Translations under genes and position numbers: made by a program
Part shown: positions 18,154-26,556 of the stretch, one piece after another
Position numbering within the stretch: the first letter of the stretch is position 1
Layout of the letters: each line of letters opens with the position of its first letter
Source: Shouchella hunanensis
GTDB taxonomy: Bacteria; Bacillota; Bacilli; Bacillales; Bacillaceae_D
DNA length: 64,000 nucleotides
Assembly (NCBI RefSeq): GCF_028735875.1
Contig: NZ_CP117834.1
Location: 1,414,001 to 1,478,000 of the forward strand
Reading direction: 5' to 3'
Notes under the pieces: model-generated
Database searches by the model: none
What the model was told of the DNA's origin: nothing
Seen by the model: only the letters and a program-made list of their open reading frames with translations

Positions 18154-20220
18154 TTGCTTGTTGAAAGAATTATAAAACATAAGAAATCTGTTGTGATGGT
18201 TTTTGCTGCGTTAACACTGTTAGCAATCATTGGACAATTTTTTGTTTCAACCAATTACAATATGGTTGATTATCTACCTGATGATGCTCCCTCTACGAAT
18301 GCGCTAGAGGTAATGGAAAATGAATTTACAGCATCTATTCCAAACACGAATGTACTAGTAAAAGACGTCAGTATACAGGAAGCACTGTCGTATAAACATG
18401 AGTTAGAAAACATGAATGGAGTCGAGGAAGTTCTTTGGCTTGATGACCTTGTTGATTTACAAATTCCACTTGAGATGGTTGACAGGACGACGCTTGAATC
18501 GTATTACAAAGACGGTAATGCCTTGTTTTCTTTAACCATTACAACCGGAGAAGAAGTGGAAGCAACAGATGCTATCTACGAACTTATTGGTGAGGATAAC
18601 GCGATTGCTGGTGAGGCTGTCAATAATGCCACGTCTCAAAACATGGCGGTATCAGAAACCATCTATGCAGCTGCATTACTTGTCCCGGTTATTATCATTA
18701 TTTTAGTTCTGTCGACTAATTCTTGGGCAGAACCCCTCTTTTTTCTTACTGCCATCGGAGTTTCTGTTTTAATTAACCTAGGTTCCAACATCTTTCTTGG
18801 AGAAGTTTCGTTTGTTACACAATCTGTTGCACCGATTTTGCAGCTTGCCGTTTCCCTTGATTATGCCATCTTTTTGCTACATAGCTTTAATGATGAATTA
18901 GCCAAAGGGAAGAAGCCTGAACAAGCAATGGCCGCTGCTATGAGAAATTCATTTCCTGTTATTTTCGTAAGTGCGGTTACGACGTTCTTTGGCTTTATGG
19001 CTCTAATGTTCATGAACTTTGAGATTGGCGCAGACTTGGGCTTAAACTTAGTTAAAGGAATTGTCTTTAGCTTCATCTCTGTTGTTGTCTTCCTACCTGC
19101 TCTTACGTTGTTTTTATACAAATGGATTGAAAAGACGCGCCACAAATCTCTTGTGCCTAGTTTTAAAGGGGTTGGAGCGAAATTACTGAAATTACGTTAT
19201 CCAGCGCTTATCCTTGTCTTTTTGTTAATTGTTCCAAGCTTTATTGCTCAAGGGAGTACCTCTTTTATTTATGGGCTAGGTGATTTACCTGACACAACTC
19301 GTGCAGGTGCAGATGCAGCATTGATTGAAGAGACATTTGGTGAATCAACACCACTTGTTGTTCTTGTGCCTAATGATGATATTGCAAAAGAAGCAGAATT
19401 GGTAAGTCAGCTTGAAGAGCTCGCTTATGTTGATTCTGTCATGTCTTATACGAACGTTGTCGGTACAGGGATCCCTGCTGAATTTCTGGATGATTCGATT
19501 ATCAGTGAATTTCAATCAGAACAGTTCAGTCGAATTATGGTTTTTACAGATGCAGGCGTTGAGGGCGATATTCCGTTTAGCTTAGTTGAAGACGTACGTG
19601 CATTAAGTGAATCGTATTACGGAGATACTGCCTACACCCTTGGGGAAAGCGTGACACTTTATGATATGAAAGAGACTGTCACCGTTGATAATCAAGTTGT
19701 TAATACCATAACGGTGGTAACGATCGCCCTTGTGTTAATGATCACATTTAGGTCGATCTCCATTCCTATTATTCTGCTTGTTACGATCCAATCAGCTGTA
19801 TGGATTAATTTAGCGATTCCCTATATGACAAATGATTCGCTCGTATTTGTTGGCTATTTAGTTGTTAGTACGGTGCAATTAGCCGCAACCATTGATTACG
19901 GTATTCTCCTTATGGAAACGTACAAACACCATCGTCAAAAAATGCCAGCATACCCTGCAATGAAAAAAGCCCTTGATGAGAAACTATTTTCCATCATTAT
20001 CTCAGCAGCGATTCTTTCAAGTGTTGGTCTTATTCTATGGATTACATCTACGAATCCAACGGTTTCTTCTATTGGATTATTGTTAGGTCGAGGTGCCATT
20101 TTAGCCTTTATCCTTGTTGTTGTCCTGTTACCGGCACTATTGCTTGTTGGTGATAAACTCGTGAAAAAGACGACGTATCGATCAAATTTCTATGAACAAG
20201 AGGAGGAGACGGAACGATGA
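18154..20220 (+). CDS. MMPL/RND-family membrane transporter (YdfJ type)
   Basis: A 688-residue RND-superfamily export protein. It has an N-terminal helix (residues ~10-30), an extracellular domain (~30-165), a block of five helices (~170-330) with AVSLDYAIFLLHSFND, a second extracellular domain (~360-500), and a second block (~520-675) with ATIDYGILLMETYKHHR. This is the duplicated MMPL layout; the Asp-Tyr pairs in the helix-4-type segments are the proton-relay region. Start is TTG at 18154 with GGGGG upstream. The stop overlaps the next gene by 4 bases, so the two products are made together. Substrates of such pumps are lipids, drugs or surface molecules; none can be named here. Confidence 0.87.
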   Translation: MLVERIIKHKKSVVMVFAALTLLAIIGQFFVSTNYNMVDYLPDDAPSTNALEVMENEFTASIPNTNVLVKDVSIQEALSYKHELENMNGVEEVLWLDDLVDLQIPLEMVDRTTLESYYKDGNALFSLTITTGEEVEATDAIYELIGEDNAIAGEAVNNATSQNMAVSETIYAAALLVPVIIIILVLSTNSWAEPLFFLTAIGVSVLINLGSNIFLGEVSFVTQSVAPILQLAVSLDYAIFLLHSFNDELAKGKKPEQAMAAAMRNSFPVIFVSAVTTFFGFMALMFMNFEIGADLGLNLVKGIVFSFISVVVFLPALTLFLYKWIEKTRHKSLVPSFKGVGAKLLKLRYPALILVFLLIVPSFIAQGSTSFIYGLGDLPDTTRAGADAALIEETFGESTPLVVLVPNDDIAKEAELVSQLEELAYVDSVMSYTNVVGTGIPAEFLDDSIISEFQSEQFSRIMVFTDAGVEGDIPFSLVEDVRALSESYYGDTAYTLGESVTLYDMKETVTVDNQVVNTITVVTIALVLMITFRSISIPIILLVTIQSAVWINLAIPYMTNDSLVFVGYLVVSTVQLAATIDYGILLMETYKHHRQKMPAYPAMKKALDEKLFSIIISAAILSSVGLILWITSTNPTVSSIGLLLGRGAILAFILVVVLLPALLLVGDKLVKKTTYRSNFYEQEEETER

Positions 20221-22016
20221 GAAAAAGATGGACGATTGCCACTGCTGTATGTGTTCTTGTGTTTACATCCCATTCTTACGTTTCAGCAAATACAGAAGCA
20301 GAAACAGGGACGATTGAAAGCAAAGATGAAGTTGTCTATGCGAATCTATTTGCTAATGGTGGGATCCAGGAACTCTACATCGTCAATGCGCTAACAGTTA
20401 CTGAAGAGGGGCTGATTTCTGATTATGGCCAGTACGATACCATCACGAATTTGACGGATTTGTCAGCAATTGAACAAAAGGATGAAGAAATTACATTAAA
20501 CGCGCCTGTCGGGACCTTTCACTACCAAGGCAATATTCAAAAGGATCCCCAGCTACCCTGGGATATAGAGATTCGCTATCTATTGGATGGCGACCAACTA
20601 GACGCTGAGGACATCGTTGGGGAAAGCGGAACATTTGAGCTTGAAATAGACATTTCGCAAAACGATACGATGGATGAAGCATTTTTTGACCATTACCTCC
20701 TACAGGTATCGGTTCCACTCAATAGCGATCTTTTTACAGCGATTGATGCACCAGACGCAACTATTGCCAATGCAGGTAAGAATAAGCAGCTTGCGTTCAC
20801 CGTAATGCCAGAAGAAGGAGCCGAACTCCGTCTTTCTGCTGAAGCATCTGCTATTGAACTTGAAAGTATTGAGATTTCAGCATTACCTTCTTCATTTGCC
20901 ATTGATATGCCGGATACGGAAGAGCTAACAGGTGAATTTGATTCCTTAACTGGAGCGATTGGTGAGCTTGCTAACGGTGTCGGTGGCCTTAAAAACGGCA
21001 TTCAAGAATTATCCTCCGGTTTAACGGAGCTGGGAAAAGGTTCTGCACAGTTTCAAACTGGTCTTACCGACCTGTCTTCAAGTGGGAGTGACCTCGTTAC
21101 GGCTTCCAGTCAGCTACAAGCTGGTTTAAATGAAGTGAATACCGCATTAAACGGAGCAGAAGATGACCTTAGCTTTGATATGGGTACAGAATTAACAAGC
21201 GGCCTAGATGAACTTGTTGCAGGCTTACGCGAGCTGGCAGGAGGGCTAGATACACTCGGTGCCCATCATCAACAAGGCTATCAGGCACTTGAAGAAGCCA
21301 TGAATCAACTTCCAGCAGCTACACTATCAGAAGAAGCAATCGGCAAGCTATATGAAACAACAGAAGATCGTGAAACCCTTGATGTTTTAGTGGATTCTTA
21401 CACTGCTGCGCAAACGGTTAAAGGTACGTTTGATGCAGTTAAAGAAGCGTTTACCTCTGTCCAACCGGCGTTACAAGAAATGAGTACTTCCGTCACAGAC
21501 ATGGCTGATGGGTTACATACAATGTCCCAATCCTTGTCTGCAGTCGCCGACTCGTTTGATGCAGATGCTGGCTTAGGTGAATTGACGAACGGCATTTCCC
21601 AGCTCGCCAGTCAATATAGCCAGTTTCATGAAGGTCTCGCTTCTTATACTGGCGGCGTATCTAAAGTAGCAAATGAATACAACCAAATCCATCAAGGGAT
21701 TCAAGAGTCTGCTACTGGTTCAGCACAGTTAGTAGATGGCGGCGCGTCCCTACAGGCAGGAATGAATGAACTGCATGATGCTACTGCAGAAATACCGGAA
21801 CAGATGCAGCAAGAAATCGATGACATGATCGCCCAATATGACAAATCAGATTTTGAACCTCGATCGTTTGTTCACGAGAACAACGACGACCAAGTCGAGA
21901 ATGTCCAATTTGTTATTCACACCGAGCCTTTAACAAAAGAGGAACCCTCTCCTGAAGTGGAGGAGGAAGAAGAGCCTAACATCTGGCAACGTTTTTTAAA
22001 CCTTTTCCGCTTTTAA
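20217..22016 (+). CDS. Exported X-X-X/YhgE-repeat protein, partner of the MMPL pump
   Basis: A 599-residue exported protein with a signal peptide (residues ~1-24, ending SANTEA). After an N-terminal beta-rich domain it has long helical stretches with heptad-like Gly/Leu/Ser repeats (GGLKNGIQELSSGLTELGKG and QLVDGGASLQAGMNELHDA), which are the repeats known from YhgE/Pip-type proteins. The tail is acidic (EVEEEEEPNIWQRFLNLFRF) and lacks the membrane helices of full YhgE, ending instead in a short amphipathic segment. It overlaps the MMPL gene by ATGA. I infer that it acts as an extracytoplasmic coiled-coil partner of that pump, perhaps bridging it to the wall. This role is inference. Confidence 0.75.
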   Translation: MRKRWTIATAVCVLVFTSHSYVSANTEAETGTIESKDEVVYANLFANGGIQELYIVNALTVTEEGLISDYGQYDTITNLTDLSAIEQKDEEITLNAPVGTFHYQGNIQKDPQLPWDIEIRYLLDGDQLDAEDIVGESGTFELEIDISQNDTMDEAFFDHYLLQVSVPLNSDLFTAIDAPDATIANAGKNKQLAFTVMPEEGAELRLSAEASAIELESIEISALPSSFAIDMPDTEELTGEFDSLTGAIGELANGVGGLKNGIQELSSGLTELGKGSAQFQTGLTDLSSSGSDLVTASSQLQAGLNEVNTALNGAEDDLSFDMGTELTSGLDELVAGLRELAGGLDTLGAHHQQGYQALEEAMNQLPAATLSEEAIGKLYETTEDRETLDVLVDSYTAAQTVKGTFDAVKEAFTSVQPALQEMSTSVTDMADGLHTMSQSLSAVADSFDADAGLGELTNGISQLASQYSQFHEGLASYTGGVSKVANEYNQIHQGIQESATGSAQLVDGGASLQAGMNELHDATAEIPEQMQQEIDDMIAQYDKSDFEPRSFVHENNDDQVENVQFVIHTEPLTKEEPSPEVEEEEEPNIWQRFLNLFRF

Positions 22017-22031
22017 AAGGTACACAAAAAG

Positions 22032-22067
22032 AATCCTTACACCTTGAACAGTGTAAGGATTGTTTTT
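22032..22067. terminator. Bidirectional terminator
   Basis: The perfect 11-bp stem AATCCTTACAC / GTGTAAGGATT with an 8-base loop is followed by GTTTTTATT on the plus strand and preceded by an A run. It separates the MMPL operon from the converging mqo. Confidence 0.9.
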
Positions 22068-22069
22068 AT

Positions 22070-23587
22070 TTAAGCTAAATGTTCCTGAGAAGGTACGTAC
22101 GACTCTTCAAGCTGTAAATCTCGTGCAGTCGATGCCTGAATTTCTTTAAATAAACTTGGATGGCTCATTAATAATTTTCCATAAGAAGGAACCATCTCTT
22201 TGATTTTCGCCTTCCATCCATCTATTTCTGATGGAAAACATTTTTCTAAGATTTCAAGCATCACATGGACTGCTGTCGATGCACCTGGTGAAGCACCAAG
22301 TAATGCGGCAACGGAACCATCATCTGCCGTGACCACTTCTGTTCCAAACTGAAGGGTTCCTCTTCCGCCTGCTTCCGTATCTTTTATAACCTGCACACGC
22401 TGACCAGCAACGATGATCTCCCAGTCTTCACTTTTCGCATTCGGAATAAATTCCTTTAATTCTTCCATTCGCTTCTCATTTGATAACATGACTTGTTGAA
22501 TTAAATAGCGGGTTAACCCTAATTCTTTAAACCCTGCTCCCAGCATGGTAAAGAGATTATTAGGCTTAACAGAACCAATCAAATCAAAGTATGATCCGGT
22601 CTTAAGAAATTTAGGAGAAAATCCAGCAAACGGACCAAATAATAACGATTTCTTATTATCAATATACCGTGTATCTAAATGCGGAACCGACATTGGTGGA
22701 GCTCCTACTTTTGCTTTTCCATATACTTTCGCATGATGCTGCTCTACGATTTCAGGGTTGTTACAGACGAGAAATAATCCGCTTACAGGAAATCCACCAA
22801 TTCGACGTGATTCAGGTATTCCTGTCTTCTGTAATAACGGCAAACTACCTCCACCAGCACCAATAAAGACGAACTTAGCTGAATGATTTTCCGTTTCTCC
22901 AGTATTGATATTTTGAACTTTCACTTTCCAAGAGCCATCGCCTGCTTTCTTCAAATCTTTTACACTATGCTCATAATGAACAGCGACGTTCTCATTTTCT
23001 AAATGGGTAAATAACTTACGTGTTAGCGAGCCAAAATTCACATCTGTACCTGTGTCGATTTTTGTTGCGGCAATAGGTCCATCCGTTTCTTCACGGCCTT
23101 CCATTACAAGAGGCATCCATTCTTTTAACACTTCAGGGTCATCACTAAACGCCATTCCTTCGAAAAGAGGGTTGTCTGATAACGCTTCCATACGTTTTTT
23201 TAAAAATAAGCCATTCTTTTCACCTTGAACCATACTAATATGTGGAATGGGCATAATAAACTCTTTAGGATTTTCAATTAGCTTTTTTCTTACAAGATAA
23301 GACCAAAATTGTCGTGAGAGTTGAAAATGCTCGTTCACCTTTACAGCCTTGCTTATATCAAGTGATCCGTCCGGCTTTTCCGACGTATAGTTTAATTCGC
23401 ACAGTGCTGCATGACCTGTACCAGCGTTATTCCATTCATTCGAGCTTTCTTCCCCTGCACTTTTTAACTTTTCGAAAACCGTTACTTTCCAGTCTGGTGC
23501 TAACTCTTTTAATAACGTACCTAGCGTCGCGCTCATCACTCCAGCGCCAATTAAAATAACGTCTGACTTAGTTTCTCTATAGCTCAT
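22070..23587 (-). CDS. mqo: Malate:quinone oxidoreductase
   Basis: A 505-residue peripheral membrane flavoenzyme that oxidises malate to oxaloacetate and reduces quinone. The N-terminal FAD-binding motif is [18 protein letters not shown]. Further family segments are [35 protein letters not shown] and near the end [20 protein letters not shown]. The start at 23587 ([12 protein letters not shown]) is chosen because it matches the usual length of Bacillus Mqo and has AAGGATGAG upstream; the ATG at 23608 is less likely. It provides an NAD-independent route for the citric acid cycle. The gene stands alone with a terminator behind it. Confidence 0.93.
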   Translation of the reverse strand: MSYRETKSDVILIGAGVMSATLGTLLKELAPDWKVTVFEKLKSAGEESSNEWNNAGTGHAALCELNYTSEKPDGSLDISKAVKVNEHFQLSRQFWSYLVRKKLIENPKEFIMPIPHISMVQGEKNGLFLKKRMEALSDNPLFEGMAFSDDPEVLKEWMPLVMEGREETDGPIAATKIDTGTDVNFGSLTRKLFTHLENENVAVHYEHSVKDLKKAGDGSWKVKVQNINTGETENHSAKFVFIGAGGGSLPLLQKTGIPESRRIGGFPVSGLFLVCNNPEIVEQHHAKVYGKAKVGAPPMSVPHLDTRYIDNKKSLLFGPFAGFSPKFLKTGSYFDLIGSVKPNNLFTMLGAGFKELGLTRYLIQQVMLSNEKRMEELKEFIPNAKSEDWEIIVAGQRVQVIKDTEAGGRGTLQFGTEVVTADDGSVAALLGASPGASTAVHVMLEILEKCFPSEIDGWKAKIKEMVPSYGKLLMSHPSLFKEIQASTARDLQLEESYVPSQEHLA

Positions 23588-23903
23588 TTCGCTCATCCTT
23601 ATGTCCATTAGTCATTAGAAAAACCTCTATTATCTAATAATAAACTATTTCTGACAGATAAAAAAGGTGTGAACTACCCAAAGATTGTTTTTTCTCAGAA
23701 AAACCCGAAATAACGGCGATTTTCTCTGTTTTCTTAGTATTCCACATCTTATTTGAATATACACATCATAGTGCTTTTCACTACCATTTGGCAAGTGAAA
23801 GTTAAACACTGCCTTTTTTCTGTAAAGGTCCTACAATGATGCTTCCCTTCTAGTTTATGTCTCTTTGCTTATCCATATTAAAGTGAATTATGAGAATAAC
23901 CCT
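23588..23903. other. Intergenic region between mqo and the 26-residue peptide gene
   Basis: This 316-base gap must hold the mqo promoter on the minus strand. It contains several AT-rich stretches and a short inverted pattern near 23773-23795 (TTTTCACT and AGTGAAAG), which may be an operator. I see no gene in it. Confidence 0.35.
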
Positions 23904-23933
23904 TTGACGACTTTGAAGAAAAACCCATATAAT
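23904..23933 (+). promoter_or_regulatory. SigA-type promoter of the 26-residue peptide gene
   Basis: TTGACG (23904-23909) and TATAAT (23928-23933) are separated by 18 bases, one of the best vegetative promoter matches in the window. Transcription would start near 23940, 31 bases before the small ATG. Confidence 0.75.
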
Positions 23934-23970
23934 GAAATCATTCCAAATTTGTACACGAAGGGTTGAATCA

Positions 23971-24051
23971 ATGAAGAAATTACTTTTTTCTTTTTCTGCC
24001 GGGTTGCTTACTTCTATTACTGTTTTTTCTCTAATCCGCTATTTTTTCTAA
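23971..24051 (+). CDS. 26-residue hydrophobic membrane peptide
   Basis: A tiny gene with its own strong promoter (23904-23933), AAGGG 8 bases before the ATG, and a strong terminator at 24156-24192. The product has a basic start (MKKLLF), one hydrophobic segment (SFSAGLLTSITVFSLI) and ends in RYFF, so it should insert as a single helix. The ~100 bases between its stop and the terminator hold no gene. Tiny hydrophobic peptides in this setting include type I toxins and small membrane regulators. No family is recognised, and an antisense antitoxin promoter was not found by eye. Confidence 0.5.
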   Translation: MKKLLFSFSAGLLTSITVFSLIRYFF

Positions 24052-24155
24052 AGTCGATTAAAGAGAATAGGAAGCTGCGAATGAATACTGGTTGTCTTGT
24101 TTTAACGTACTAAGAGAAAAAAGACCCAGACTTTCGTAACTGAATAAACGTTGAT

Positions 24156-24192
24156 AAAAAAACTTGTACTTTTTTTCTGTACAAGTTTTTTT
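24156..24192 (+). terminator. Strong terminator of the small-peptide transcript
   Basis: The stem AAAAAACTTGTAC / GTACAAGTTTTTT has a T-rich loop and ends in a T run. It lies upstream of the methyltransferase gene, so that gene needs its own promoter or read-through. Confidence 0.88.
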
Positions 24193-24254
24193 ATATGTGG
24201 TTTTATTTTGTGCCGTTTGTACATACGTATAACGTAGGACAGGGAGGTGAGGCA

Positions 24255-24815
24255 TTGTCAGTGGTTGACGGTCTTTTCTTTTTTTTGACGGTAATGTGGG
24301 TGTCTGAATTTCTTTTTTTTCGAGGAAAATCAAAGCAAGAGCCTGGTGATTTGAAGGAAAACAAAAGCTTTCATTCGATCTTGGCGTGCACGGTTCTTAG
24401 TATTACGAGCTGTGTTCTTTTACATCAAATCGGTTGGACCCTGTTCGATCTTTCGATTCTTTCAAGCTTAGGCGTCGTTCTATATAGCCTTGGTATCGGC
24501 TTGCGGTATTGGTCCATGTTTGTCTTAAGGGATCACTTTTCAAGACATGTTCATGTAACAGCAACAATGGAATTAGTTAGCCATGGTCCTTACCGTCTTA
24601 TGCGCCATCCGCTATACACAGGCTTATTTCTTTGCGTTCTAGGCATCTCCATTTATCTTGGGACTATCATTGGGATCCTCCTTTCCGTTGTCATTATGGC
24701 ACATGTACTCAAGAAACGAATGGTAATAGAAGAAAAAATGCTTACAGCAACACTGCCCAAACAGTATGAGGAATGGAAACAAAAACGCTGGATTTTGCTT
24801 CCTTGGGTCTATTAA
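24255..24815 (+). CDS. ICMT/PEMT-family membrane methyltransferase
   Basis: A 186-residue integral membrane protein with about five hydrophobic segments. The C-terminal signature VSHGPYRLMRHPLYTGLFL followed by KRMVIEEKMLTATLPKQYEEWKQ is that of the isoprenylcysteine carboxyl methyltransferase and phospholipid methyltransferase superfamily, which bind S-adenosylmethionine at this region. TTG at 24255 is chosen because AGGGAGGTGA (24241-24250) lies in front; an earlier ATG at 24195 overlaps the terminator. It is 20 bases before the carotenoid desaturase gene, in the same direction, and so probably forms an operon with it. I infer that the methyl acceptor is a prenyl-derived or carotenoid carboxylate. 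The exact substrate is unknown. Confidence 0.75.
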   Translation: MSVVDGLFFFLTVMWVSEFLFFRGKSKQEPGDLKENKSFHSILACTVLSITSCVLLHQIGWTLFDLSILSSLGVVLYSLGIGLRYWSMFVLRDHFSRHVHVTATMELVSHGPYRLMRHPLYTGLFLCVLGISIYLGTIIGILLSVVIMAHVLKKRMVIEEKMLTATLPKQYEEWKQKRWILLPWVY

Positions 24816-24835
24816 TAGAAAAAGGTGTGTGAGAT

Positions 24836-26347
24836 ATGACGAAAAAACGAATTGTGATCGTAGGCGGTGGCTTAGGAGGGTTATCGGCGGCAATTAGTTT
24901 AGCTTCACAAGGACACGATGTAACAGTGCTTGAAAAAAACGAACGTATAGGCGGCAAATGTAATATTCGCAGCGGTGAGGGCTATCAGTTTGACACTGGT
25001 CCATCAATCTTAACGATGCCTTGGGTGTTAGAAGCATTATTTAACCGAGCGGGACGTGACGTTCATGACTATATGGAGATTGAACGAGTTGAACCTCAAT
25101 GGCGCACCTTTTTTGAAGACGGTGTATCGATTGATTTAAAAGGCGACTTACCTGACATGCTTGATGAAATAAAAAAAGTTGCACCTGATGATGCCGCCCC
25201 TTTTATGAATTACTTAAACTACAGTGCACAAATGTATGAGCTGTGCATGAAAAGCTTTTACAACAAAAGCATATCGGGTCTAAGTGAACTTCGTAAGCTT
25301 CATTCATTACGAGAGCTTATGGCATTTGATCCGATGAAGACACTAAACGAAGGTACAGAACGGTACATTAAAGACCCGCATATTAAACAGTTTATTAATT
25401 TTCTCGTCATGTACGTTGGTTCGTCTCCTTATCAAGCACCAGCTGTCTTGTCTCAGCTTGCATATGTTCAGTTCGGTCTTGGTAATTTCTATGTAAAAGG
25501 TGGCATGTACAACATTGTACGGGGAATGGAGCAATTGCTAACAGAACTAAACGTAACAATTCGTACAGAAACGCCGGTAAAAGGAATTATTCAAGTCGAT
25601 TCCGTTGCAAAAGGGGTGCGCTTAGAGTGTGGGGAAGAAGTACATGCCGACATCGTCGTGTCAAATCTCGAAGCGATTCCAACCTATCGTCAATTGTTAA
25701 AGGAGCATCCACAACATAAGACACAGGCAAAGAAGCTAGAAAAGTTCGAACCTAGTGTGTCTGGACTTGTTCTCTTGCTCGGGCTAAGACGAGAATACCC
25801 ACAACTCGCCCATCATAATTTTTTCTTTTCAAAAGATCCAGAAGAAGAATTCAAACAAATTTTTGAAGAAAAACGCCCAGCTGACGATCCCACTGTTTAT
25901 ATTGGCATTTCGTCTAAATCAGATCCTAGTCAAGCGCCAGAAGGGAAAGAGAATCATTTTGTTCTGACTCATGTGCCACCACTTAAAGAAGGCGAGACAT
26001 GGGAAAAATATAAAACGAGCTATCGAGAAACGGTTATTAGCAAATTAGAGCGGAATGGATTAACAACAATAAGAGATGATATTGAGTTTGAAATGACCTT
26101 TACACCAGATGATCTACAGTCTCTGTACGGGGCTAATGGAGGATCCATTTACGGTGTCGTTGCAGATAAAAAGAAAAATGGCGGGTTTAAAATTCCTAGC
26201 AAAAGTGAGCTCATTTCTCAACTCTATTTTGTCGGTGGTTCCACCCATCCAGGTGGAGGTGTCCCAATGGTTACCCTCTCAGGTCAGCTTACGGCAGACT
26301 TAATTGCAGAAGAGCTAACCATTCAGCAAAAACCAGCTGTGCGATGA
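24836..26347 (+). CDS. Phytoene/diapophytoene desaturase-family flavoprotein
   Basis: A 503-residue FAD enzyme of the carotenoid desaturase/oxygenase family. The N-terminal motif KRIVIVGGGLGGLSAAISLASQG and VLEKNERIGGKCN bind FAD; FDTGPSILTMPWVLEALF and the C-terminal YFVGGSTHPGGGVPMVTLSG are family hallmarks. The family includes CrtI, CrtN (C30 desaturase) and CrtP/CrtNb (diapolycopene oxygenase) and these cannot be separated safely by eye. It follows the ICMT-type methyltransferase gene by 20 bases. No phytoene or dehydrosqualene synthase gene lies in the window, so the rest of the pathway must be elsewhere. The product is probably a pigment that protects the membrane from oxidation (inference). 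Confidence 0.88.
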   Translation: MTKKRIVIVGGGLGGLSAAISLASQGHDVTVLEKNERIGGKCNIRSGEGYQFDTGPSILTMPWVLEALFNRAGRDVHDYMEIERVEPQWRTFFEDGVSIDLKGDLPDMLDEIKKVAPDDAAPFMNYLNYSAQMYELCMKSFYNKSISGLSELRKLHSLRELMAFDPMKTLNEGTERYIKDPHIKQFINFLVMYVGSSPYQAPAVLSQLAYVQFGLGNFYVKGGMYNIVRGMEQLLTELNVTIRTETPVKGIIQVDSVAKGVRLECGEEVHADIVVSNLEAIPTYRQLLKEHPQHKTQAKKLEKFEPSVSGLVLLLGLRREYPQLAHHNFFFSKDPEEEFKQIFEEKRPADDPTVYIGISSKSDPSQAPEGKENHFVLTHVPPLKEGETWEKYKTSYRETVISKLERNGLTTIRDDIEFEMTFTPDDLQSLYGANGGSIYGVVADKKKNGGFKIPSKSELISQLYFVGGSTHPGGGVPMVTLSGQLTADLIAEELTIQQKPAVR

Positions 26348-26385
26348 CAAAGTAAAAAGGCTATTTGCAAGTAAAAGCTGCAATG

Positions 26386-26549
26386 AGAGGCTGGGACAAA
26401 AGGTTCTTAGTCGATGAAAAAGCCGAACTATTGTCTGAAATGCCCTAAAGGCATGCAGTTATAGTTCGGCTTTATGTTTTAAGATAAGTTAATATACATA
26501 TCTTTATTCGGCAATAGATAGGCTTAAGTTAGTTATGTCCCAGCCTCTT
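26386..26549. repeat. GAGGCTGGGACA-ended repeat element, copy 1
   Basis: A 164-base element with terminal inverted repeats GAGGCTGGGACA (26387-26398) and TGTCCCAGCCTC (26536-26547). Inside is a second perfect inverted repeat, AAAGCCGAACTAT / ATAGTTCGGCTTT (26419-26431 and 26461-26473), that itself encloses ATGCC/GGCAT. Its left end continues AAAAG and its right end, read inwards, continues TAACTAA; copy 2 at 41072 has the same two ends swapped. No reading frame is apparent. It lies between the desaturase gene and a converging gene and could also serve as a terminator. Confidence 0.75.
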
Positions 26550-26556
26550 TCCTTTT

